Shown here: in pieces, positions 17,484-25,843 of the stretch
Layout: the number at the start of each line of letters is the position of its first letter
Position numbering within the stretch: position 1 is the first letter of the stretch
Assembly (NCBI GenBank): GCA_966250015.1
Contig: CBINFS010000016.1
Span: forward strand, 14,677 to 78,676
Length of the DNA: 64,000 nt
Direction of reading: 5' to 3'
Source: CBINFS01 sp966250015
Lineage (GTDB): Bacteria > Bacteroidota > Rhodothermia > Rhodothermales > DASSAV01
Position numbers and translations under genes: made by a program
The notes under the pieces: generated by a model
What the model saw: only the letters and a program-made list of their open reading frames with translations
Told to the model about the DNA's origin: nothing
Databases searched by the model: none

Positions 17484-19757
17484 TTAATTACTGGGAGCAA
17501 CGTTTTTCCAAATGCCGTTCCCACCCTCAACATCCTGTACCTTTTCGGAAACCCGTTGTGTTTGCTTTCTACTTTCGAGTGCTACAGACGTTGAATAACG
17601 AATACCGTGCCACTTGATGACGACGATGGTCATGTCGTCGTCAAAGTGGTCGTGACCCAGAAATCTACGGATATCCTCCAGGACGGCATTATGGAGTTCT
17701 GGTGCGTCTTCGAATCGATTTTCACGCAAAGCATTCAACAGGCGGTCATATCCGTACTCCTCGCCCGTCTCGTTCCGGCTCTCGACTATGCCGTCCGTGT
17801 AGAGGACAAATACGTCGCCGGGTTGCAGGTCGACTTTTTCCTCGACGAGCGTTTTCTGGAAAAGGACGCCCCGGTCAAGGCCCAGTCCGAGACCTTGCGA
17901 GCGTAACAGCCTGGCATTCCCGTCGAGATGAATCATGGCGACGGGGCAGTGGCCAGCGCGGGCAAGGACGAATTGCTCTTTTTTGGTGTCGATGACGCCG
18001 TAGATTGCCGTTATGAAAATGTGCTTTTCCAACGACTGCGCGATCGCCTCGTTGGCGTGCGTCAAGAAATCGGCAGGCGACGGCACCAGGCGGCTGAGCG
18101 AGTGGAAAATACCCTGTAGCTCTGCCATGTAAAAGGCGGCATGCGTGCCCTTCCCGGAAACGTCCGCCGCGATCACGGCAAGCCGATCGTCGTCGATCCG
18201 CACGAAGTCGTAGTAATCGCCACCCACCTCCTGGGCTGAAACGTTGGAAGCGGCGATGGAAAGACCCTCGATGTAGGGGAGGTGTTGAGGCAGAAGCTTA
18301 CGCTGTACCTCACGTGCGATGGCTATTTCGCGGGAGAGCCGTTCTTTTTCGATCTGCTCCTCAAACAGCCTCGCGTGGTCGAGCGCCAGCGCAGCCTGTG
18401 CGGCAAAGGCGCTGATGGACTCGATGTCGTCCTTCTCAAATCCGTGCGTGACTTCCTTGGTCACGAAAAGGGCGCCAAGCAGTTCGTCACGGGCAAGAAG
18501 GGGTACGACGAGCAGGCTGCCCAGCCCGGAACCCGGGTGCGAATTGATCCGATGATCCGTCGGGGCTTGTTCGAGGAGGATGGGTTCGCGTTTGAGCAGG
18601 ATCTCTTCGTAAAAGGCCTGCGTATCGACCAGCTCTGATATCCGGCTGGACGTGATGTTGTGAGCGGCGACGATTCGCGGGCGCAACGATCCACTCTGGA
18701 GATCCGCAATTCCAAGCCACGAGGCCGTCGCCGATCCTGCTTCAACCGGTGACGCAGCAATCGTGTAGGCGAGCCGCTCGGGGTCGAAGGCCTGACTCAC
18801 GAGTGTCGTGAGCGAGTGCATTGCCGCCATCTCGCCAACCTTCTGCTGGAAGTCACTCGTCGTTGGCAGATGGAAGAGCAGCGACAAGAAGGCCGTCGTA
18901 GCGTACAGTATGCCGAAGATGAGACTCAGCAGCGTGAAGACGCCCAGCGGGTAGCTGTAGTACGTGATGTACGTCTTCGAACCCGGGAAAAGGCTAATGT
19001 CCCCGATGATGTAGCCCGCGGCAAGTAGCGCCAGGAGCAGGAACGATAGCCCTATCGATGCCATCTTTTCCTTGAACGACAGGAAGACGATCCAGGAAAG
19101 CCGGAAGGAATTGGTTACCATCAACCCGATGGCGGGTATCCAGGCGAGACTCGTCCATCCGGGCTCAGTGAGGGGATCCTTGAGAAACGTAAAGAGAGCG
19201 GCGATGACCATGGTGCCAAGCATGAGGTACCAGTTTCGCTGGCTCGACTTCGTCCGCTTGAAAAGCACCAGGTCGCGCAGCCGTAGCAACAGGAGGATGG
19301 CGAACGAAGCCTGCAACAGGCTCAACATGTTGGTTTTGAAAACCGTCGCCATCGTGAGCGGCACGCCCGTCTGCTGGTTGAACCCGAGCGCCGTGACACC
19401 CGAGATCGACAGGTCGTCCGGCGGTGCTCCTATGTTCATGATGACGCGTCCGGCGCCCAAAAAAAAGACACCCAGCAGTAAAGTGGTCCACAGCGTTTTG
19501 GCCGGGTTGACGCTGCGCCGCTGAAGCAGGGAGGATAATAGTAACCAGAGTGCGGTATACTCAACGATGACCAGAATGCCGTAAATGGCATCTACGACAG
19601 GGGGGAAAGGATTGCCCGTACTCCAGAGTAGTACGTGATACCCGAAAGCCAGAATAAACAGGACCGTAAATAGAACGGCCAACCCGAACCGGCGTGCACG
19701 CCCGAGTGTCGTGATAGACGACCCTTCCGCTGTTTTTATAAGGAGGTTCGAGAACAT
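17484..19757 (-). CDS. Membrane-bound GAF-SpoIIE-type serine phosphatase, RsbU-like
   Basis: 757 residues. The first 300 contain several hydrophobic membrane segments, followed by a GAF domain at about 320-470 and a PP2C-type SpoIIE phosphatase at about 495-720. The phosphatase has EVGGDYYDFV and AVIAADVSGKGTHAAFYMA, with the metal-binding Asp residues, later LYTDGIVESRN and DDDMTIVVIKW. It should dephosphorylate the STAS protein encoded next to it in response to a membrane or ligand signal. It is first in the operon phosphatase-STAS-kinase. Confidence 0.92.
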   Translation of the reverse strand: MFSNLLIKTAEGSSITTLGRARRFGLAVLFTVLFILAFGYHVLLWSTGNPFPPVVDAIYGILVIVEYTALWLLLSSLLQRRSVNPAKTLWTTLLLGVFFLGAGRVIMNIGAPPDDLSISGVTALGFNQQTGVPLTMATVFKTNMLSLLQASFAILLLLRLRDLVLFKRTKSSQRNWYLMLGTMVIAALFTFLKDPLTEPGWTSLAWIPAIGLMVTNSFRLSWIVFLSFKEKMASIGLSFLLLALLAAGYIIGDISLFPGSKTYITYYSYPLGVFTLLSLIFGILYATTAFLSLLFHLPTTSDFQQKVGEMAAMHSLTTLVSQAFDPERLAYTIAASPVEAGSATASWLGIADLQSGSLRPRIVAAHNITSSRISELVDTQAFYEEILLKREPILLEQAPTDHRINSHPGSGLGSLLVVPLLARDELLGALFVTKEVTHGFEKDDIESISAFAAQAALALDHARLFEEQIEKERLSREIAIAREVQRKLLPQHLPYIEGLSIAASNVSAQEVGGDYYDFVRIDDDRLAVIAADVSGKGTHAAFYMAELQGIFHSLSRLVPSPADFLTHANEAIAQSLEKHIFITAIYGVIDTKKEQFVLARAGHCPVAMIHLDGNARLLRSQGLGLGLDRGVLFQKTLVEEKVDLQPGDVFVLYTDGIVESRNETGEEYGYDRLLNALRENRFEDAPELHNAVLEDIRRFLGHDHFDDDMTIVVIKWHGIRYSTSVALESRKQTQRVSEKVQDVEGGNGIWKNVAPSN

Positions 19758-19830
19758 ATCGTGATGACGGGATAAAAAAGTACGCTCTCCCGTCGCATCC
19801 CATTAATGCCGGCTTACGCGTGTATATTAC

Positions 19831-19865
19831 TTCGTGACAGTGAGTTTGTTACATTAGCTCACGAA
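19831..19865. promoter_or_regulatory. Inverted repeat in the divergent region between phosphatase and repeat-protein genes
   Basis: TTCGTGA (19831-19837) and TCACGAA (19859-19865) are 21 bases apart and are nested with GTGAG/CTCAC. It lies in the 240-base space between two divergent genes. This could be an operator; the arms are short, so chance is not excluded. Confidence 0.3.
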
Positions 19866-19997
19866 CAGTCCAACTTACGCTTTTCAGGCGGTTTCTGGAA
19901 TATTTGGTACATAAGAATCAAACGTCAATGCGGGGTAACTTCCCAAGATATCCCTCGTACAGTAGCCTGGAGGAAGCCCTACCCAGCTTGTAAACGT

Positions 19998-21827
19998 ATG
20001 AACCGACCCAGAATTGTCCGCTTACAGTTGCTCGCGCTGTTTGCCCTGGCCTTGATGGTGCTGGCACGCGTCTTTTCCGGTCCGGCGAGCCCCCGTGGAG
20101 CGGTCGTGCTTGCTGATATCGACCGTATGGAGCTCGCTCAGACCTCGTTTGAGGTCGAGCGTCCTGTTCGCCTCTCAGTTGAGGCTACGGGGTCGATCGA
20201 AGGGGGCCATCGCGACGGGTCCACGACGCCGACCCTCGGCGCATACGGATGGATCATGCGCCGTGATAACCGTCAGGTGGTATGGGAAATGGACGGGCGT
20301 GACGCCGTTCATGAAAGAGGGACGCTCGTCAAGGTCTCCGATTCAATCGAGCTGGAGCCGGGCATCTACGACGCATTTTTCACCTCCTACGGGAATACCT
20401 TTTTCTCCTATCGGGACCGGTCTTTCTTCCGCCGCATCTTTAATCCCGACCAACACTGGCAAAACGATCGGAGTAAGTGGCAATTAGTGTTGCGCCTCCT
20501 TGAAGGTGAAGAGAACGCCGTCAAAAAGTTGCGGTCCGAGGATTTTAAAGCGAGCGCTCCAACACCCGATGGCCTGATCTGGACTTCAGGACCTGCAGGA
20601 AGCTACGAGACGCATCGTTTCATTTTTGAGGTTGTACGGCCTGTAACGCTCAGGGTGTATTCGATCGGTGAGTTCGACGGCGAGCCGAAAGACTACGCCT
20701 GGATCGAGCGGGTCACGACTGGCGAGCACGTCTGGGAAATGACGGAGGAGAATACGCAGCCGGCTGGGGGCGCTGACGAAAACAGGCGTTTCGACGGTAC
20801 GATTCGAGTGGAGCCCGGCGTCTACCGTGCCTTTTACCAGACCGACCGTACACACGCTTACCGTGACTGGAGGGCCAACCCGCCCTTCGATCCCGCCGGA
20901 TGGGGCCTGACCCTGTCGGTCGTTAATTCGTCTGACCTCGCAGCGGTCGGGGCGTTCAATCCCTGGGAAAACCGAACACCGATCGTGCGCATTACGGAAG
21001 TGCCGGACGACAACATGAGGAGCGCGCAGTTCGTCGTCAAGCAGCCACTCGACGTGCTCCTGTGCGCTGTCGGAGAAATGCATGAAGGCGGCCGTTACGA
21101 TTTCGCCTGGATCAAAAACGATCAGACGGCCGAGCACGTATGGGAAATGCGGTACGACCAGTCTGAGCACGCCGGTGGAGCGAGCAAAAACCGGAAAGTG
21201 GTGGAGTTCCTCCGCCTCGAACCGGGATCCTACACGCTCTACTACCAGACGGACGATTCTCACGCGTACGGGAGCTGGAATGCCGACCCGCCCGCAAATC
21301 CCGAGCGATGGGGCGTCACGATGTTTCCCATCGCACGCACGGTGGGTAATGACGTCGTCGAAGTGATCCAGCCTCTGAACATCATCACCGGAAAGCAGGC
21401 CGATCAGTCCGGTCTCGAGGGGATTCAGCCCCCTGTGCCACCGGTTCCTCCCGTTGCCGCGATCGGCCAGGAAGTGCTCGTCCGTGAGGTGTCGCTGGGG
21501 AACGAAGCCAAGGTGGAGACGAGCTTTGAGCTCGCCGAATCGTCGACGGTTACTATCTATGCGCTCGGAGAGATCACCATGCGAGGCCGGTACGATTACG
21601 GTTGGCTGGAACGCGCCGATACCGGTGAGCGTGTCTGGGAGATGACGTGGCAAAACACGATGCCGGCCGGTGGAGACGAACGCAACCGGCGCTTCTTCGG
21701 ACAGGTTTCGCTACCCGCAGGCCGTTACGTCGTGCGGTTTGAGACCGACCTTTCTCATGCGTTCAACGATTTCGGCGATCGCGCGCCGGCCGATGCAGAA
21801 GCGTGGGGAATAACGATCTCGCGGTGA
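19998..21827 (+). CDS. Secreted protein with four copies of an unfamiliar beta-rich domain
   Basis: I do not recognise the family. From ATG 19998 the product has 609 residues with an N-terminal hydrophobic segment (LLALFALALMVLA). Four tandem units begin near bases 20127, 20598, 21006 and 21501. Each has a YxWIxR or YGWLER strand, then VWEM, then (in units 2-4) AGGxxxNR, then LEPGxY or LPAGRY, and ends with a YxTDxSHAYxxW and WG(V/L/I)T pattern. Unit 1 is the most divergent. A proline spacer (PPVPPVPPV) precedes unit 4. Upstream in-frame ATG 19806 gives no signal sequence. prmA follows three bases later. Confidence 0.8.
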   Translation: MNRPRIVRLQLLALFALALMVLARVFSGPASPRGAVVLADIDRMELAQTSFEVERPVRLSVEATGSIEGGHRDGSTTPTLGAYGWIMRRDNRQVVWEMDGRDAVHERGTLVKVSDSIELEPGIYDAFFTSYGNTFFSYRDRSFFRRIFNPDQHWQNDRSKWQLVLRLLEGEENAVKKLRSEDFKASAPTPDGLIWTSGPAGSYETHRFIFEVVRPVTLRVYSIGEFDGEPKDYAWIERVTTGEHVWEMTEENTQPAGGADENRRFDGTIRVEPGVYRAFYQTDRTHAYRDWRANPPFDPAGWGLTLSVVNSSDLAAVGAFNPWENRTPIVRITEVPDDNMRSAQFVVKQPLDVLLCAVGEMHEGGRYDFAWIKNDQTAEHVWEMRYDQSEHAGGASKNRKVVEFLRLEPGSYTLYYQTDDSHAYGSWNADPPANPERWGVTMFPIARTVGNDVVEVIQPLNIITGKQADQSGLEGIQPPVPPVPPVAAIGQEVLVREVSLGNEAKVETSFELAESSTVTIYALGEITMRGRYDYGWLERADTGERVWEMTWQNTMPAGGDERNRRFFGQVSLPAGRYVVRFETDLSHAFNDFGDRAPADAEAWGITISR

Positions 21828-21830
21828 TAG

Positions 21831-22691
21831 ATGACGTCAACGATCGAAGTGACCCTTCAGGTCGACGAGGAGTGGCAGGAACTGCTGATCGCCGAGCTGG
21901 CCGATCTCGGGTTCGACGTGTTCTGGCAGGAAGATCATGCGCTCAAGGCGTACATGGATTCCCCACGTTGGGACGATACGAAGCGCGAACAAATCGAACA
22001 GTGGCTTGCCGCGCACAACTTTTCAACGCACCTCGAAGAGCGCCTGATCGAACCTCAAAACTGGAACCAGCAGTGGGAAGAGACGATCAAGCCCGTCGTA
22101 GTCGAGCCTTTTCTCATCAAACCTACCTGGGCTGAAACGCAGCCCGAGTACAAGGACCTGATCGTTCTGGAAATCGACCCGAAGATGAGCTTCGGGACCG
22201 GCTATCACGAAAGCACTCGCCTGGTTCTGCGAGCCCTGCCGGACGTCGTTACAGGAGGTGAGCGTGTACTCGATGCCGGCACGGGGACCGGCGTACTCGC
22301 CATTGCCGCTGTCAAACTTGGCGCTGCATCGGCCGTTACTTTCGACAACGACGAATGGGTTCAGGTCAATGCCGTCGAGAACTTTTACCTGAACGGTGTG
22401 GCAGACCGGGTCGTATTTAAGTTTGGTGGCCTGGAAGTCGTCGACGAAAAAGACTTTGACCTCGTGCTGGCCAACATCAATCGAAACGTGCTGGTCGAGT
22501 TCCTGCCGGGTTTTGCCGAACGGATGCGTCTCGGCGCCGGGCTCATCCTTTCCGGATTGCTGACGGATCAGGACCGCGACTTTATGATCGACCGTGCGGC
22601 GCAGCACGGCTTTGAACTCGTACGGGAGGATACGGAAGGTGAATGGTGGTCCGGCCGGTTCGCGTATGCTCCCGCATCACCGGCTCGTTGA
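21831..22691 (+). CDS. prmA: Ribosomal protein L11 methyltransferase
   Basis: PrmA trimethylates L11 with SAM. The 286 residues include an N-terminal substrate-recognition domain (about 1-75) and a class I methyltransferase domain with VLDAGTGTGVLAIAAVKLGA near residues 145-164. SFGTGYHESTRLVLRAL before it is the PrmA signature, and DLVLANINRNVLVE is the NPPY-like region of this family. The start follows the repeat-protein stop by three bases. Confidence 0.94.
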   Translation: MTSTIEVTLQVDEEWQELLIAELADLGFDVFWQEDHALKAYMDSPRWDDTKREQIEQWLAAHNFSTHLEERLIEPQNWNQQWEETIKPVVVEPFLIKPTWAETQPEYKDLIVLEIDPKMSFGTGYHESTRLVLRALPDVVTGGERVLDAGTGTGVLAIAAVKLGAASAVTFDNDEWVQVNAVENFYLNGVADRVVFKFGGLEVVDEKDFDLVLANINRNVLVEFLPGFAERMRLGAGLILSGLLTDQDRDFMIDRAAQHGFELVREDTEGEWWSGRFAYAPASPAR

Positions 22692-22724
22692 GCCTGCCAT
22701 TGGTTTATTAGACGGGCTCTACCA

Positions 22725-23672
22725 GTGATTCTTGCCACGATCGACGTCGGAACGAACACTGCTCTTCTCCTGGTCGTGCGGGTCAACTCGAACGGTACGC
22801 TCGAAATCCTGCACGACGAACAACGCTTCGTCCGTCTCGGGGAAAGAATTGACGCATCGGGACTGATTCTGGATAGCGCCCTCGAACGTCTCCGCACTAC
22901 CCTTCTTGCCTACAAAGCTACTGCCGAAACCTTCGGTGCCAAACGGGTAATCGTTGCCGGCACGAGCGCATCGCGCGACGCACGGAATAGTGATGATCTC
23001 GTCCGGTTCGTTCGGGATGAAACCGGCCTCACGTACGAGATCCTTTCCGGCGAGGAGGAAGCCCGATGGGCGTTTATCGGCGCTGTTTCAGCTTTTGCGG
23101 ACGTGGACGGTCCGGTAATGGCGGTGGACATCGGAGGAGGCTCCACGGAGATCACCGTGGGCCGATTTGAGGCGAGCAAACCGGAGGCTACGTCCCTACG
23201 GTTCATGCAGAGCATCGACGTGGGGGCAATTCGGCTTACCGAGCGGTTCTTCTCGAGTCTCCCACCCACCGCCGAAGAGGTCGAGCGAGCAAAACAAGAG
23301 ATCTGTAAATCATTGACAAAAGCGCGTGTGACGGCGGATGCCGGTTTTCCTCTCATTGCCGCCGCAGGAACGGCAACCGCTCTGGGGCTATTGCTTGCCG
23401 GAATCACAGCCTGGGACGAAGAACGGGTAGGATCGATGGCGGTCACGTACGAAGAAGTGGCGTCGTGGAGCCGGCGCCTGCTGTCACTTCGGGCGGATCA
23501 GGTTTTGGCGTTGAACCCACCGGTATTGACTGGCCGCGCCGACGTATTCCCGGCCGGCGTTCTCATTTTAAAAGTCCTGATGGAACAGGTAAAGGCCGAT
23601 TCGTTCCGGATCAGCCCTCGCGGGCTTCGACACGGGCTCGCCTTGCGGTTCGTCGCTTCGCTGTGTCAATGA
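22725..23672 (+). CDS. Ppx/GppA-family phosphatase
   Basis: Exopolyphosphatase/guanosine pentaphosphate phosphatase family, ASKHA fold. IDVGTNTALLLV at the start is phosphate loop 1, AGTSASRDARN follows, and AVDIGGGSTEI is phosphate loop 2. At 315 residues it has only the core two domains, as in short Ppx/GppA proteins, without the C-terminal HD-like extension of E. coli Ppx. GTG start. Whether polyphosphate or pppGpp is the substrate cannot be told. Confidence 0.9.
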   Translation: MILATIDVGTNTALLLVVRVNSNGTLEILHDEQRFVRLGERIDASGLILDSALERLRTTLLAYKATAETFGAKRVIVAGTSASRDARNSDDLVRFVRDETGLTYEILSGEEEARWAFIGAVSAFADVDGPVMAVDIGGGSTEITVGRFEASKPEATSLRFMQSIDVGAIRLTERFFSSLPPTAEEVERAKQEICKSLTKARVTADAGFPLIAAAGTATALGLLLAGITAWDEERVGSMAVTYEEVASWSRRLLSLRADQVLALNPPVLTGRADVFPAGVLILKVLMEQVKADSFRISPRGLRHGLALRFVASLCQ

Positions 23673-23677
23673 TGGTG

Positions 23678-24133
23678 TCAGGCAGGTGCCTTTCCGTTCC
23701 TCGCCTCTCTTTTAAGCCTGATTTCGTGACGCTTCAGCAAGTCTGAGATGCCTTGCAGGCTCCTGTATTCGATACCGAAGTGCTCTTTCAGGTACTGCTG
23801 GACGTGCCGAAGGCGCGTTACGCGACCGGCCTGTATCTCTTTTTCGATCGAACGTCGCGCTTCGGGTGTGATGCGTTCGTCGCTCCCACCGACCGGCTTG
23901 TCCTCCAAAAGTGCTTCGATCCCGCCTTCCTGATAGGTATTCCACCAGCGCTGAAGCTGGCGTTCTGAATAACCGATCACGGGGGCAAGCTGGATCCGGC
24001 TTGTGTAGTGTGTGCTCTTCAGAAGGCGCAACATTTTGACTCGGTCCGCCTGCTGGCTCCCCCGGAGCCGGCGTTCAAGCCGGACGAGCTCTTCTTCGTC
24101 TTCCTTGATTGCTTTATCGTACTGGATTCGCAT
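23678..24133 (-). CDS. Helix-turn-helix protein like the N-terminus of IS630-type transposases, probably a remnant
   Basis: About 151 residues. A basic helical start is followed by helix-turn-helix segments: RIQLAPVIGYSERQLQRWWNTY and a second winged-helix-like part, ITPEARRSIEKEI to SLQGISDLLKRHEI. This two-HTH layout matches the DNA-binding half of IS630/Tc1-type transposases, but the DDE catalytic half is missing because the frame stops five bases from the end of ppx/gppA. It lies beside a repeat-rich gap. It could be a decayed insertion sequence or a domesticated regulator. GTG 24148 is an alternative start. Confidence 0.65.
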   Translation of the reverse strand: MRIQYDKAIKEDEEELVRLERRLRGSQQADRVKMLRLLKSTHYTSRIQLAPVIGYSERQLQRWWNTYQEGGIEALLEDKPVGGSDERITPEARRSIEKEIQAGRVTRLRHVQQYLKEHFGIEYRSLQGISDLLKRHEIRLKREARNGKAPA

Positions 24134-24148
24134 GAACGCCCGTCTCAC

Positions 24149-24887
24149 CCGGTCATGGATCGGGTAAGTACATCGATTCGGAGTAACTCAGAATACTCGG
24201 ACGAAAACTCGCTAGAAGGTCCGGGCATTTCGTTCGAGCACACGTCTGTCGAGGGTATCTAACTCTCGAATCGACCGTTTGAGCGGATTCTTAAACGGAT
24301 GGTCTGGTTACCAATGCGGGCGAGAATAGAATTACAGTCCGCAGATCGACATCATGGAAAAATGCTGTCCGCAGATGACGCAGATACGCGCTGATGAATT
24401 TTTGAATCTATGGAGACCGAAGGCGGGACCTTTAGGACTACTCAAAACGCAAATAATAGCGTCATTCCGGCCTCCGAGCCGACACGAGCACAGCGACTGA
24501 CGAAGTAAACCCATGCGAAGGATGTATAGGGCAGTACGTTTGAGGAAGATATAAGGCCTTCCTGGATCTCCGCCTTCGCGGAGATGACGTGTTATTATAG
24601 GGTTTAGGCTAATAATGAGGTGACCATTTTTATCATAAATACCATAAATGAACGTCATTCCGGCCCCCGAGCCTGAATCCAGGAAAGGAATTCAAGGCAT
24701 AATGGTGGAGGGAGACCGTATGTTTTCCTAGATCACTGCCTTCGCGGAGATGACGAATTGGTTGAGGGTGTAGTAGGAGAAAACGTCCAGCCTTCGGTCT
24801 ACGCTGATTCAATAATCATCTGGGCGAACCTGCGACCATCTGCGGACGGTATTTTTTCCAGAAGACCTTCGCGTGAGCCGTAAGCAC
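24149..24887. repeat. Repeat-rich gene-free interval, copy 2 of the dispersed repeats
   Basis: There is no coding sequence. The order CAGTCCGCAGAT, GTCCGCAGATGACGCAGAT, GATGAATTTTTGAA, GACCGAAGGCGGGAC (24334-24430) repeats the one at 2871-2965. A perfect hairpin at 24566-24585 (ATCTCCGC, CTTC, GCGGAGAT) is the inverted copy of the one at 3004-3023, and a decayed copy lies at about 24731-24754. Two GTCATTCCGGCC(T/C)CCGAGCC units lie at about 24462 and 24656. The start of the interval, 24150-24300, holds nothing I can name. Confidence 0.7.
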
Positions 24888-25655
24888 TTACGCAGGGTCC
24901 GTCCGGCGTAGGCCTCCTTCCAGCCTTGGATTTCTCAGCTCTACGGGCTTTTGGGCTCGTCTGGTGATCCGCAGATTGAGCATCTCGACGAACAGGGAGA
25001 AGGCCATCGCCGAGTAGATGTAACCCTTCGGAATGTGCTGGTCGAGGCCTTCGGCTACGAGCGTCACGCCGATCAGGAGCAGGAAGCTGAGCGCCAGCAT
25101 TTTTACGGTCGGGTGTTTTTCGATGAAGCTTGATATGCTGCCGGAAGAAATCATCATAACCCCGATGGCGATGACGATGGCCGCAATCATCACTGGTACG
25201 TGGTCCGCCATCCCTACCGCCGTGATGACAGAATCGAGGGAGAAAACGATGTCCAGAAGCAATACCTGCACGATCACACTCGCAAAGGAAGCAGCAACGG
25301 CTTTGTGTGCATGTTCGGACTCTCCCTCCAGCTTGAGGTGAATCTCGTGGGTGCTCTTCCCGATGAGAAAAAGCCCGCCAAGGATAAGAATGAGGTCCCG
25401 TCCCGAAATCTCTTCGTGTAGCACGACAAAAAGCGGGGCGGTGAGACGCATGATCCAGGTCAGTGACAGCAACAGGGCAACCCGTCCAAAAAGGGCGAGG
25501 CTGAGGCCGATGAGACGCGCACGAGCCTGTTGGTGTATGGGCAGCCTACCCACGAGGATCGAGATGAAAACGATGTTATCGATGCCCAGTACGATTTCGA
25601 GCGCCGTTAACGTACCGAGGGCAATCCATGCCTGAGGGTCACTGATCCATTCCAT
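24888..25655 (-). CDS. TerC-family integral membrane protein
   Basis: A 255-residue membrane protein of the TerC/YkoY family with about seven hydrophobic segments. ALEIVLGIDNIVFISIL near the N-terminus and LLDIVFSLDSVITAVGM in the middle carry the conserved intramembrane Asp residues of the two repeats. Relatives export manganese or are linked to tellurite resistance and metalation of exported proteins. No ter operon is near; the specific ion is unknown. The C-terminus is basic and cytosolic. Confidence 0.92.
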   Translation of the reverse strand: MEWISDPQAWIALGTLTALEIVLGIDNIVFISILVGRLPIHQQARARLIGLSLALFGRVALLLSLTWIMRLTAPLFVVLHEEISGRDLILILGGLFLIGKSTHEIHLKLEGESEHAHKAVAASFASVIVQVLLLDIVFSLDSVITAVGMADHVPVMIAAIVIAIGVMMISSGSISSFIEKHPTVKMLALSFLLLIGVTLVAEGLDQHIPKGYIYSAMAFSLFVEMLNLRITRRAQKPVELRNPRLEGGLRRTDPA

Positions 25656-25843
25656 ACGTTTTTGTTTCTAACGTGTGCTTTTCGAAAAAAAGAAAATATA
25701 CCGTGTTGGTTGCTGAATGGCGCGCGTGGGATAGGGAAGCGGGGCCTCAAGTTGAATTCCGGACGTAATAGAATTGGAACAATCACATAAGGGCGCTATT
25801 TGTACTATCCTCAGCACACGCACATCAGACCAGAGAGTACTCC

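Noticed and set aside
20586..21653. Long minus-strand open frame of 355 codons antisense to the repeat protein
   Set aside because: It has no signal, no domain and low-complexity Arg/Val/Asp content, while the plus strand shows four clear repeats and a good start. It is a GC-driven shadow frame.
24150..24300. Possible DDE half of the IS630-like transposase
   Set aside because: No DDE-type motif is readable in any frame in the flanks of the HTH gene.
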